64,000 bases of DNA, taken from NCBI RefSeq assembly GCF_002735645.1, contig NZ_PDZG01000007.1:36326-100325 (forward strand), given 5' to 3'. Numbering within the stretch: position 1 is the first letter of the stretch; each line of letters begins with the position of its first letter. The position numbers and the translations under genes were made by a program. Origin of the DNA: Iodobacter sp. BJB302. Its GTDB lineage: Bacteria > Pseudomonadota > Gammaproteobacteria > Burkholderiales > Chitinibacteraceae. Under the pieces are notes generated by a model. That model saw only the letters and a list, made by a program, of their open reading frames with translations, did no database searches and was not told where the DNA came from. Of this stretch, positions 17,356 to 25,530 are shown one piece after another.

Positions 17356-17535
17356 ATGAGTGATTTATCGGTTCAAACCAAGCTGGCCCCAGAGCTTAAA
17401 GATGAAGAACGCACCCGCTGCGAAGTCTGGACGCGGGTAATGGGTTATCACCGGCCGGTGAGCAGTTTTAATATTGGTAAGAAGGGCGAATTTAAAGAAA
17501 GGCAATTTTTTAACGAATGTAATACCGCTTCCTAA
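17356..17535 (+). CDS. Stand-alone glycyl-radical tail of anaerobic ribonucleotide reductase
   Basis: A 59-residue protein, MSDLSVQTKLAPELKDEERT then RCEVWTRVMGYHRPVSSFN. The segment RVMGYHRPVSSFNIGK matches the glycyl-radical end of NrdD (consensus RVxGYxRP...FNxGKxxExxxR), with the radical Gly at residue 30. It has its own ATG, a weak AGGA ribosome-binding site (ACAGGAAAAAATC) and an intact frame. Its stop overlaps the nrdG start (TAATG), so NrdG, which makes the radical, is translated with the tail. It would have to dock on the NrdD body, as YfiD does on pyruvate formate-lyase. Whether this split is ancestral or caused by the repeat is unknown. Confidence 0.9.
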   Translation: MSDLSVQTKLAPELKDEERTRCEVWTRVMGYHRPVSSFNIGKKGEFKERQFFNECNTAS

Positions 17536-18248
17536 TGAAGCCCGCGCCCAAGATTGGCGGCTTGGTGCCGTTTTCCAGCTGTGATTATCCCGGCGAGCTG
17601 GCTTGCGTGGTGTTTCTGGCGGGCTGCCCCTGGCGCTGTGGCTACTGTCATAACCCGCATTTACAAGCGCGTGAGCAGCAGGATGCAGCACCACAGTGGG
17701 ATGAAATCCTCATCTGGTTAAAAACGCGCCGTGGTCTTTTGGATGCGGTGGTTTTTTCGGGGGGCGAGCCGCTGATTGAGCCCCAGTTACCAGAGATGAT
17801 GCATGCCGTAAAAGCACTGGGCTTTAAGATTGGGCTGCATAGTGGCGGCTCCTATCCCAAGCGTTTACAGGAATGTCTGCCCTATCTGGACTGGGTGGGT
17901 TTTGATATCAAAAGTGATTTTATGCAGTATGAAAAAATCACGCAGATAACAGGCAGTGGTGCTGTCGCCAGTGCTTCATTAAAGCTGCTGCTGGCTAGCA
18001 AGGTGGCACTGGAATGCCGCAGCACTATCCATCCCAGCTTACATAGCGAGGATGAGCTGATTGCTCTTGCTCAAACCTTAAGCAAGGCAGGTGTGCAGCG
18101 CTATGTCTTGCAATCCTTCAGGCCTGCTGGCTGTATCGAGCCCGCTTTGATTAATTCTGCTCAGCTTCATTTTCCTCAGCCTGCCACTTTAGCGGCAATT
18201 GAGCAGCAGTTTGCATCGTTTGAGTTTGTACTAACACTTGCTGCCTGA
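17535..18248 (+). CDS. nrdG: Anaerobic ribonucleotide reductase activating protein (radical SAM)
   Basis: A 237-residue radical-SAM activase that generates the glycyl radical on the NrdD tail. The 4Fe-4S motif CxxxCxxC is visible as GCPWRCGYCHNPH (about 30-42), followed by VVFSGGEPLIEP, the SAM-binding GGE motif. The start codon overlaps the tail gene's stop by one base. Its last 98 bases overlap, tail to tail, the 3' end of the SulP gene on the other strand. It is longer than E. coli NrdG and similar to the Pseudomonas type. Confidence 0.93.
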   Translation: MKPAPKIGGLVPFSSCDYPGELACVVFLAGCPWRCGYCHNPHLQAREQQDAAPQWDEILIWLKTRRGLLDAVVFSGGEPLIEPQLPEMMHAVKALGFKIGLHSGGSYPKRLQECLPYLDWVGFDIKSDFMQYEKITQITGSGAVASASLKLLLASKVALECRSTIHPSLHSEDELIALAQTLSKAGVQRYVLQSFRPAGCIEPALINSAQLHFPQPATLAAIEQQFASFEFVLTLAA

Positions 18249-19959
18249 AGGCGCGATAAGCCTGTTTTAAGCTGGAGAAAATCAGGAAATTGGCGTGTAA
18301 TTCATCCAGCTTATGGTGGCGGGCGGCGATAAATTCGGTTTGTTTTTTACGCCCGGCCAGGGCAAGGGCGATGCCGCGCTCTTTTAACTCTCTTTGCAAA
18401 ATAATGATGGTTTCTATGCCCGCGATATCGATTTGATTGATTGGCACCGTATCCAGCACCACCCATGAAACATGCGGCGATGTACTGTCGGCTAAAGATA
18501 AAACCCGCTGGCGGAAGAAATTGGCGTTAAAGAAATTAAGCGAGGCATCAAAGCGATACACCAGCATGCCATCAATGGGGGCTGCGGCTGGGTGGTGGGA
18601 TAAATCGTGAAAACTGTTTTTGCAAGGATAAACGCCCAGCAGGCTTTCATGTGGCCGGGCCAGCTTAACGAGTAGCCGCAGTGTCGCCATTAACACGGCA
18701 AACAGCATGCCCTGCATCACGCCGACGCAGGCCACGCCAATCACGGTAAGGATGGCAATACCGTATTCGCCACGGCTGGCCTGGCGAAAATAAATAAAAT
18801 TGGCAAAACTCATCAGCCCAAACGAGGCGGTTATCAGCACAGCGGCCAGTGCGGCAATCGGCACATATTGCAGCGGGGCGGTAAATAGCGCGATGGCAAT
18901 GGCGATGGCTGCTGCCGCAACCAGGCTCACCATTTGTGTTTTACCACCGGCATGATCATTGACTGCCGTTCTGGAATCCGCACCGCTAATCACAAAGCCT
19001 TGTGAAAAAGCCGCAGCAATATTCGCTATACCCAACGCGGTAAATTCTCTATCGGCATCGATCTCATAGCGATTTTTGGCGGCAAAGCTACGGGCAGTCA
19101 GAATGGCGCTGCTAAAGCTGATCAGCGCTAGCCCCGCCCCTGCCCCGAGTAACTCACCCAGATGGGCTCTGGGGATGGTGGGCCAGTGCAGGGTGGGCAG
19201 GCCAGCTGGCAATAAGCCGATGATGGCAATGCCTGCGTTTTGTAAATTCAGACTAAAGATGATTAACCCTGCCAGCCCCATGGCAACAAGGGCAGTGGGC
19301 AGCTTAGGCAGCAGGCGTTTAATCATTTGAATGGCTAACAGCGTACCAAGGCCAATGACTGCTGTGGCAGGATGAAGCTCGGGCAGGTGATCTGGCAGCT
19401 CGAGAATCCGGCCAATAAAGTCATGCTTTTGAAAAGTAAAACCCAGCAATTTACCCAGCTGTCCCAGCGCAATGCTGATCGCTACGCCGTTTAAAAAGCC
19501 AGCCAAAATCGGCGGGGATAAAAAGTCGGCCAGAAACCCTAGTTTAAAACGACTAGCCAGTAGGCAAAATAGCCCGGTAATCAGTGCCAAAGCCACAGAA
19601 AGCGAGATATACAGCTCAGAATCCCCCATTGCCATCGGCAGCAAAGTGGAGGCCACCATGGCGCAGGTGGCGGCATCCGGACCAACGATTAACTGCCGTG
19701 AAGAGCCAAACAGCGCGTAAGCCACCATAGGCAGAATGCTGGCATAAAGGCCGGCAATCGGGCTCATCCCCGCCAGCTGGGCATAGGCGACCCCTACCGG
19801 CAGCGCGACGGACGCCACCGATAATCCCGCCAGCAAATCCTGCCGCCAACAGTCCCTTGGGTAATTAAAGAATATCGCCAGCCCAGGGATGGCACGTAGA
19901 AAGAGTTTGTTCAATGCAGGGTCCTGTAGCTTAGCTAATGTTTTTTGCAGGGTGGACAA
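18151..19959 (-). CDS. SulP-family anion transporter with STAS domain
   Basis: A 602-residue inner-membrane transporter of the SulP/SLC26 family (sulfate, bicarbonate or similar anions). The N-terminal membrane part shows DLLAGLSVASVALPVGVAYAQLAGMSPIAGLYASILP and about 10-12 further helices, including the DREFTALGIANIAAAFSQGF segment. The cytoplasmic STAS domain (about 455-560) contains FDASLNFFNANFF and WVVLDTVPINQIDIAGIETI. The 3' end overlaps nrdG by 98 bases. cysDN lies in the same window but far away, so a sulfate role is only a possibility. Confidence 0.9.
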   Translation of the reverse strand: MSTLQKTLAKLQDPALNKLFLRAIPGLAIFFNYPRDCWRQDLLAGLSVASVALPVGVAYAQLAGMSPIAGLYASILPMVAYALFGSSRQLIVGPDAATCAMVASTLLPMAMGDSELYISLSVALALITGLFCLLASRFKLGFLADFLSPPILAGFLNGVAISIALGQLGKLLGFTFQKHDFIGRILELPDHLPELHPATAVIGLGTLLAIQMIKRLLPKLPTALVAMGLAGLIIFSLNLQNAGIAIIGLLPAGLPTLHWPTIPRAHLGELLGAGAGLALISFSSAILTARSFAAKNRYEIDADREFTALGIANIAAAFSQGFVISGADSRTAVNDHAGGKTQMVSLVAAAAIAIAIALFTAPLQYVPIAALAAVLITASFGLMSFANFIYFRQASRGEYGIAILTVIGVACVGVMQGMLFAVLMATLRLLVKLARPHESLLGVYPCKNSFHDLSHHPAAAPIDGMLVYRFDASLNFFNANFFRQRVLSLADSTSPHVSWVVLDTVPINQIDIAGIETIIILQRELKERGIALALAGRKKQTEFIAARHHKLDELHANFLIFSSLKQAYRAFRQQVLVQTQTMQTAAQLPLKWQAEENEAEQN

Positions 19960-20016
19960 AATTTTTTATTTTGCCCACGCGGGTGATACATCAGCGTTGT
20001 GAATTGATGTGCCGCT

Positions 20017-20901
20017 TTAGCAAATCATCCCCGCCTGATCCCTGCAAAACTGAATAAATCGGCGTAAGGCTGTGGAGTGATATTTTTGTCTGTGCCACGC
20101 AAGATAAAGCTGGCGTGGGAAGCGTTGTTGCATGGCTAGGCAGGCTAATCGTTGGTTATTGATACGGTCTTGTGCTGCCAGCTTGGAGATAAAAGTGATC
20201 CCCAGCCCCTGCTCTACCGCAAACATCACCGCCTCCAGGGTATTGAGCTCCAGCCCGATTCGGCTTGTGCTGAGCTGTGGCTGGATCAGTTGCTCAAATT
20301 GCTCCCGATTGCCAGACATCGGTTCTCGCAGTACCCATGTTTCGTCGCTCAATGCAGAGATAGTCAACTCAGCCTGCCTGGCCAAAGGGTGAGCTTGGGC
20401 CGCCACAATGCACATTTCATCCTGCAGCCAGGGATCGGCGATCAGGTCAGGGTGGTGGTTTTCACCTTCGATTAAGGCGAGATCCAGCTCAAAATGCGCG
20501 AGCGCATGGCTCAGAATATGGGTATTGGCAATCGATATGCGTGGCGTGGTGGCCTGGTCGCTGCGCGCCAGCAGAATCGGCAGCAAATAGTTGCCTATGG
20601 TTTGGGTGGCTCCAAGGCGAAGCTGGCCGACCGGCTCGCTATCGCTGGCAAACATCGTTTCAATATCCATCATCCGGGCGAGTAATTCTTCGGCCACGGG
20701 TTGTAATAATTTACCTTCTGCATTTAATTGCAGGCGTGGATGAACCCGATCAAACAGCGGCGTTGCCAGCTGGCGCTCTAACTCTTGCAAAGACTGCGAA
20801 ATGGCCCCTTTACTCAGGCACAGCTCATTGGCTGCCGTGCCAAGATTGCCAAAACGGGCAATGGCAGCGAAGGATTTTAGCTGTTGCAGAGTAAGCTTCA
20901 T
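20017..20901 (-). CDS. LysR-family transcriptional regulator
   Basis: A 294-residue LysR regulator: N-terminal winged helix (MKLTLQQLKSFAAIARFGNLGTAANELCLSKGAISQSLQELERQ shortened here to its key blocks LQQLKSFAAIARFGN and LSKGAISQSLQELE) and a periplasmic-binding-like effector domain with QTIGNYLLPILLA. It is divergent from the TDT transporter gene with a gap of about 100 bases, the usual arrangement for a LysR protein controlling its neighbour. The effector is unknown. Confidence 0.9.
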   Translation of the reverse strand: MKLTLQQLKSFAAIARFGNLGTAANELCLSKGAISQSLQELERQLATPLFDRVHPRLQLNAEGKLLQPVAEELLARMMDIETMFASDSEPVGQLRLGATQTIGNYLLPILLARSDQATTPRISIANTHILSHALAHFELDLALIEGENHHPDLIADPWLQDEMCIVAAQAHPLARQAELTISALSDETWVLREPMSGNREQFEQLIQPQLSTSRIGLELNTLEAVMFAVEQGLGITFISKLAAQDRINNQRLACLAMQQRFPRQLYLAWHRQKYHSTALRRFIQFCRDQAGMIC

Positions 20902-20998
20902 TTGATTTTACTAAACGCCTTATTCAAATCATTTAGATATGATAAACAATATCTGAGCGTTATCCTATTTGTACTGTAATAAACAAGAAGGTCGTCGT

Positions 20999-21985
20999 AT
21001 GTTTAAGCGAATTCATCAATTACTTGCCGCTGCCCCCACTCCTATGGCGGGCTTAGCTCTAGGCCTTGCCAGCCTTGGATGGAGTTGGGAAAACGCTGGC
21101 GATTTTTCGGGTAAAGCCCAATTATTAGGCGCGGTAATTGCCGCCTTGCTGTTACTTATCTTAGCTTTCAAATTTGTGCTTCACCCTCGTTTACTCTTGA
21201 AAGATTTGGCCCACCCTGTGGTGGGTAGCGTGGTCCCTACCTTTGCAATGGCAACGATGGTGGTGTCTAAGGCCTTAGGCCAGTTCACTCCCGATTTTGC
21301 TGAGGGCCTTTGGTTGTTTGCCGTGATCTTGCATATGGTGTTTCTGGCGACGTTTATTTGGCATCGGGCTAAAGACTTTGAAATTCACCATATGGTGCCA
21401 AGCTGGTTTGTGCCGCCGGTAGGGATTATCGTGGCCGATGTGGCCTTCCCCGGCGGGCAGTTTGCCGCTTTAGCGAATGGCTTACTGTGGTTTGGGATAT
21501 TTTGCTACGCCGTGATGCTGCCGCTGATGCTTTACCGTCTGATCTTTAGCCACGAAGTACCCGATGCGGCCAAGCCTACCATCGCCATTCTGGCGGCCCC
21601 TGCCAGCCTTTCACTTGCTGGCTACTTAACCGTGACCGCCGAGCCATCGCTGCTGATTGTGGCGCTATTGTTTGGGATTGCTCTACTGATGACAGGCATT
21701 ATCTACCTCGCCTTTTTCAAGCTGCTGATTCTGCCTTTTTCACCAGGCTATGCTGCCTTTACTTTCCCGTTGGTGATTGGTGCTACAGCGCTGTTTAAAG
21801 TGAGCCACCTGCTTGGGCAATGGGAATTTGCTGCTGCTTATGTGAATCAGATTCAATGGTTGGCGCAGTTTGAATTAGGCGTTGCCACCGTAGTTGTGGG
21901 CTATGTGGCTCTGCGGTATGTGATGTTCTTTATGACAAAAGAGGATGCAGTTACATATAAAGCAGGACAGTTGCTGCACAGATAA
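20999..21985 (+). CDS. TDT-family (TehA/SLAC1-like) transporter
   Basis: A 328-residue protein with about ten transmembrane helices resembling the tellurite-resistance/dicarboxylate transporter family (TehA, Mae1, SLAC1). The ATG at 20999 is preceded by AAGAAGG and gives MFKRIHQLLAAAPTPMAGLALGLASLGWSWEN, where PxPMAGLALG is the family's first-helix mark. An in-frame upstream start adds ten non-family residues. A strong bidirectional terminator follows. The likely regulator is the divergent LysR gene; the substrate (anion, sulfite or dicarboxylate) is not predictable. Confidence 0.88.
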   Translation: MFKRIHQLLAAAPTPMAGLALGLASLGWSWENAGDFSGKAQLLGAVIAALLLLILAFKFVLHPRLLLKDLAHPVVGSVVPTFAMATMVVSKALGQFTPDFAEGLWLFAVILHMVFLATFIWHRAKDFEIHHMVPSWFVPPVGIIVADVAFPGGQFAALANGLLWFGIFCYAVMLPLMLYRLIFSHEVPDAAKPTIAILAAPASLSLAGYLTVTAEPSLLIVALLFGIALLMTGIIYLAFFKLLILPFSPGYAAFTFPLVIGATALFKVSHLLGQWEFAAAYVNQIQWLAQFELGVATVVVGYVALRYVMFFMTKEDAVTYKAGQLLHR

Positions 21986-22023
21986 GAAGGTTTGCGTAAT
22001 CTGAGTGGATTACTGAGGGGATT

Positions 22024-22053
22024 AAAAAAGGCCGCTGCTGCGGCCTTTTTTTA
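22024..22053. terminator. Bidirectional terminator between TDT transporter and proQ-like gene
   Basis: AAAAAAGGCCGC-TGCT-GCGGCCTTTTTTT is a perfect GC-rich hairpin with A and T runs on both sides, placed between two convergent genes. Confidence 0.92.
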
Positions 22054-22064
22054 TGGAGCAAAGC

Positions 22065-22529
22065 TTATTCTGCTTTGTTTTCTGCGCCGGTGATGTCTGC
22101 TTCTGCAATCACTTCGCTGGTCAGAATCGGATCAACCGCCACTTCTTCTGCTGTGGCTGCGGTTTGTGGCTTTTTGCGGTCTTCGATGTTTTGTACAAAC
22201 TTGGCTGCGGCTGCTTTTTCTTCTGCAGTTACATCGCCTACCGGTTTGCCATTCAGATCAAAGCGCTTACCGCCACGGGCTACCGATTTCAGGTAGCGCA
22301 CTTTACGGCAATGGGCCGCAATCGAGCGATGTACATGATTAGCACCGAATTGTGGCAGTGCTTTTTCCAGTTCTTTATGAACACCGATCATTAAAGGCTT
22401 GAACTGCTTCATCACCGGATAACGCTGATAAAGTAATTCAATAATCATAATTTGCTGTTGACGGGCTGATTTCTCGCCAATCGCAGATTGTAATGCTTGG
22501 GCTAAAGCTGAATTTTGATCGGTCATCAT
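22065..22529 (-). CDS. ProQ/FinO-domain RNA-binding protein
   Basis: A 154-residue protein with a ProQ/FinO RNA-chaperone domain (about 25-110): LLYQRYPVMKQFKPLMIGVHKELEK, then SIAAHCRKVRYLKSVARGGKRFDLNGKPVG. These proteins bind structured 3' ends of mRNAs and small RNAs. The tail is rich in Ala and Glu (EEVAVDPILTSEVIAEADIT) and lacks the second Tudor-like domain of E. coli ProQ, so it is of the short type seen in Neisseria. Start choice between Met1 and Met2 is uncertain. The long hairpin repeats in this genome would be plausible RNA ligands if transcribed, but that is speculation. Confidence 0.88.
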   Translation of the reverse strand: MMTDQNSALAQALQSAIGEKSARQQQIMIIELLYQRYPVMKQFKPLMIGVHKELEKALPQFGANHVHRSIAAHCRKVRYLKSVARGGKRFDLNGKPVGDVTAEEKAAAAKFVQNIEDRKKPQTAATAEEVAVDPILTSEVIAEADITGAENKAE

Positions 22530-22795
22530 TAGAAAACTAGGGTTGGTATGAAGGGGTAGCTTACCTTAACTCGGCGTTTGCATATACCGTACTATCGCAA
22601 AGTGTCGCTTATCGGTCTTTTTGAAAATGGCTTTTTAGCTGGCTTGTGTTGCTGGAATACGCTGAAAAAAGCGGATTAAGCACCTTTAAACTCAATTTTT
22701 CAGGCATTTTTTGTCTTTTAGGCTGAATTTCACCCTGTTTTTTGTATTTTTGGCAGCAGGGGTACTATTTGCCGGAAGTGCTGTGCTTATGGCAA

Positions 22796-23416
22796 CTAAA
22801 GGCTGGATTTGTGGATTAAAACCATGAAGCAGGGAGCTAAACAGGCGATACTGACCCGTTGAGAGGGCTCTCTTTCACTGGCCCAGTGCCAGGCTGGCTT
22901 GATATCCCCGTCAATCATTAAGCTGCTGCCACGGATTACCTGCTTACGAATACCGGCTTTAAAAGCCGCTTCACGCAGTGTCCAAAGCAAGTAAAAACGC
23001 TCTTGTGATTCTTCCGGAATGGCGTTAACCCAGCAGGCTTCATCCTGATGCAGTGCAAATTCAGCCAGCCTGGCGATATTGGCCTTGGGGCGGCAGCTTT
23101 CAATATCTAGCCCTACTCGCTCAGCATTGACCGTCACTCCTAAGCTATCTCCGCTATGCGAAATGCTGGCGTGCAAATGAGTGGCTAGTCTTAAATAAGG
23201 GAAAAATTCGCCTTCTTCAATATCAGCAGGCGCGTAATCAAATCCTAAAACTCGTGTAGCCGCTTGGGCGAGCAGTATGCGGCCAAGAATAAATTGCTGA
23301 GTGCGGGCAGGCGATTGAATTGCCGCCAGCTTAATTTTGCTACTGGCCGAGAGAGAATCGCTGCTTAGCGAGGGATTAAGCGAGATTTGGGTAAGAAGTA
23401 CTTCGGCGTGAAGCAT
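22796..23416 (-). CDS. 4'-phosphopantetheinyl transferase superfamily protein
   Basis: A 206-residue Sfp/AcpT-like enzyme that would load phosphopantetheine onto carrier proteins. The two motifs are VGLDIESCRP and FYLLWTLREAAFKAG, with ISHSGDSLGV upstream. I place the start at ATG 23416 (MLHAEVLLTQISLNPS) because the longer open frame runs back into the family-A repeat at 23492 and gains residues without family character. No polyketide or non-ribosomal cluster is next to it, so it may be the housekeeping or a remote-cluster enzyme. Confidence 0.82.
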   Translation of the reverse strand: MLHAEVLLTQISLNPSLSSDSLSASSKIKLAAIQSPARTQQFILGRILLAQAATRVLGFDYAPADIEEGEFFPYLRLATHLHASISHSGDSLGVTVNAERVGLDIESCRPKANIARLAEFALHQDEACWVNAIPEESQERFYLLWTLREAAFKAGIRKQVIRGSSLMIDGDIKPAWHWASEREPSQRVSIACLAPCFMVLIHKSSL

Positions 23417-23491
23417 GAGCAAACCAAGGGCAAAGGATGAGGAATGATATACCTTGGTGCGGTACACAGCAGCGGAAATTCCTTCCTGTGC

Positions 23492-23600
23492 AAAACCCAA
23501 ATCTTGAAACACAAAGAGCACAGAGGACACGGAGTTTCACGGAGAAAACCTTGCGTGTGTTTTTCTCCGTGGCCCTCCGTGGTTTAAGGTTTGGGTTTTA
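23492..23600 (+). repeat. Family-A palindromic repeat, copy 4
   Basis: A full copy, from AAAACCCAAATCTTGAAACAC... to ...GTGGTTTAAGGTTTGGGTTTT. It ends 8 bases from the nnrS stop codon (minus strand) and lies upstream of the phosphopantetheinyl transferase gene. The orientation is plus although both flanking genes are minus. Confidence 0.88.
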
Positions 23601-23607
23601 GGTATAA

Positions 23608-24789
23608 CTACCCCGCCTTCCCATCCGCCCTGGGCTTTAAATACACCGGCATAAAGCGGCTGCCCCATAGCAAGAAGGCGAGCAGTGCGCCCAAGGCTGC
23701 GGCGCAGAGCAGGGTGTTTTGCCAAGGCAGCACTTCGGCCAGTACACGGGCAATGGCAACACCGTGCAATAGGCAATAGAGTGCCCAAGCCAAGCGGCTG
23801 AGGATAAGCGGCAGGCCAGCGTGGCCCAGACTCACCCTTGTGGCAAAGCCCAGCAGCATCGTGCCAAAAAAGCCGATGCTGATGGCGTGCAGCGGAGCAA
23901 ATCCCAGAATGGTTGAGTCAGCCAACATGGCCGCATCTTGTAAGGTGTAAAGCAGCATAGCGACCGCCGCCCAAGCAAAGGCGAGGTGTAGCATGGCTAA
24001 GAGCCGGTTTTGGAGCGAGGCAAATAGACGCCAGCGGTAACTGGTATAAAGCAGCAGCCCAGCAAATATGGCATCAACAGGCAGGCTGTTGAAATGCGCC
24101 AGCTTTAAAGCACCATGCCCCCAAGATAAGGCAATCATGGCGTTTAACAGCCATAGCGGCCGCCATGCGCTGTAGTTTGGGATGGCGTTGGCAGAGAAAA
24201 ACGGCAGCATTCTGTGGCTAACGGTTAAATACACCGGCAGTAGAAATCCCCATAAACCGATTTCTACCATACTCAGCCAGCTTGTCGTTGCACCAAACAC
24301 GGCCCAATACAGCGCTAGTGCTTGTCCTATCCACCCCATGGCAAAGGCAAGTGCAATACGATTGGCGTGGCCACGATCTGGGGCGCTGCTGGCCCGCACA
24401 CGGCCGAGCCAGACAAGGCTGGCGGCTCCCCAACTAATCCAGTGCAAGGCAATGCCAAGGCTAAGCAGTGGCTGCCAAAATAGCGCGGCAATCAAGAGGG
24501 CGCTGCCTAGGGCATAAGCGATAAAAATCGGTACATAGAGCTTGGCCGAGGGGCTGGCTACTCCCAGCCATTTGGGCCCTGCTGTATAGATAAAACCCAG
24601 CATAAACAGCGGAAAAAAACCGTACAGCATCAGATAGCCATGCAAAAACATCGGCGCAACGCTGCTGGGCATGGTGCTGCCACCAGCCCTGAACAGCATT
24701 TCGCTGGCCCACCAAGCAAGGCTTGCAATTAGTAATAAAGTGCCGCAAAAAAAGCCAATACGGTGAGGGGCGCTGAGAATGGTTTTCAT
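23608..24789 (-). CDS. nnrS: NnrS-family heme/copper membrane protein
   Basis: A 393-residue protein with about twelve transmembrane helices. NnrS proteins contain heme and copper and protect metabolism during nitric-oxide stress. Family features are the N-terminal HRIGFFCGTLLLI, FLHGYLMLYGFFPLFMLGFIYTAGPKWL, LTVSHRMLPFFSANAIP and the late HAISIGFFGTMLLGFATRVSLGHAG, all with conserved His residues. It overlaps the hemerythrin gene by 4 bases and shares its promoter with the Rrf2-type palindrome. The stop lies 8 bases from a family-A repeat. Confidence 0.9.
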   Translation of the reverse strand: MKTILSAPHRIGFFCGTLLLIASLAWWASEMLFRAGGSTMPSSVAPMFLHGYLMLYGFFPLFMLGFIYTAGPKWLGVASPSAKLYVPIFIAYALGSALLIAALFWQPLLSLGIALHWISWGAASLVWLGRVRASSAPDRGHANRIALAFAMGWIGQALALYWAVFGATTSWLSMVEIGLWGFLLPVYLTVSHRMLPFFSANAIPNYSAWRPLWLLNAMIALSWGHGALKLAHFNSLPVDAIFAGLLLYTSYRWRLFASLQNRLLAMLHLAFAWAAVAMLLYTLQDAAMLADSTILGFAPLHAISIGFFGTMLLGFATRVSLGHAGLPLILSRLAWALYCLLHGVAIARVLAEVLPWQNTLLCAAALGALLAFLLWGSRFMPVYLKPRADGKAG

Positions 24790-25319
24790 AAGGTTTTATC
24801 ACTGCTTTGGGTGCGTCGGTTTGCCATGTTCTGCCCCATTGTTGCTAGCGTAGGAGCATCAAGCAGCAATTCGGCGCTAGGATAAATACGGTCTTCTTCC
24901 AGATCCGCATGGGCGGGGTAGCGCTCGGCAAATTCACTGGCTAAAGCCAGCGGCAGGCTGCCACCTTGCCCTGCTGCCAGTGGGATTAGATAGCTGCGTA
25001 CCTCTTGCCAGAGCAGGCCAAGTGCGTCGTGTTCGGCGCTGGTCGATGCAATGATGGCTTTCAGCTCAGCGTCGCCGTATTGGCTAAGCAGCGGAAATAG
25101 ATCGAAATCTTCATCGTCGTGGTGCAGTGGTGCTGCTACATCGAAATAGCGCAAGATGCTGGCTGCAGCGTCCTGTGCTTTAGAGTCAGGTGCTGCTTGT
25201 TGCAGATATTGAGCTAGCTTGAGGGTTAATACAGCATATTGGCGCACCCTGTCGTGGCAAGCCATCAGCATGGTAATGGGTGTTTCAAAGGTGACTGTTT
25301 CGGCAGAAAACAAAGACAT
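24786..25319 (-). CDS. Hemerythrin HHE-domain protein
   Basis: A 177-residue di-iron four-helix-bundle protein. Candidate iron ligands are seen as MACHDRVRQ, LHHDDEDFDLFPLL, STSAEHDALG and the HADLEEDRIYPSAELLL block. Together with nnrS (4-base overlap) and the upstream Rrf2-type palindrome it forms a compact nitrosative or iron-sulfur stress operon. It could resemble YtfE/DnrN functionally, but it lacks their N-terminal ScdA domain, so that role is only inferred. Confidence 0.85.
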   Translation of the reverse strand: MSLFSAETVTFETPITMLMACHDRVRQYAVLTLKLAQYLQQAAPDSKAQDAAASILRYFDVAAPLHHDDEDFDLFPLLSQYGDAELKAIIASTSAEHDALGLLWQEVRSYLIPLAAGQGGSLPLALASEFAERYPAHADLEEDRIYPSAELLLDAPTLATMGQNMANRRTQSSDKTL

Positions 25320-25337
25320 GATGCCTCTCCTTAATTC

Positions 25338-25354
25338 CCGACTAATTTAGTCGG
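25338..25354. promoter_or_regulatory. IscR/NsrR-type palindrome upstream of the hemerythrin-nnrS operon
   Basis: CCGACTAATTTAGTCGG is a perfect 8+1+8 palindrome 19 bases before the hemerythrin start. It fits the core of the E. coli IscR type-1 site (YYGACTRwwwYAGTCRR), the pattern of Rrf2-family regulators. Given the NO-stress genes it controls, an Rrf2 protein such as NsrR or IscR is the likely binder. Confidence 0.72.
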
Positions 25355-25530
25355 ATTTTACGCAGATACAGGGAGTGTGGTTTGATTTAAGCCAAAAAAA
25401 TCGACAATCGTACACTTACGTTTGTAAGTATTTTTACTAACAAGATTTAATTAAAACAAGTCAGATTCGGTTAAGTATTTTGTGATTTAGCCGTTATAAT
25501 CGCCGCTTTGTAAAAAATTGCAGGGGCATT

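Noticed and set aside
23417..23530. N-terminal extension of the phosphopantetheinyl transferase (start at 23530)
   Set aside because: The extra 38 codons run into the family-A repeat and have no family character; Met at 23416 is a better start.
25381..25400. FNR-type box upstream of the hemerythrin gene (TTGATTTAAGCCAA)
   Set aside because: Only the left half matches the consensus; the Rrf2-type palindrome is far more convincing.
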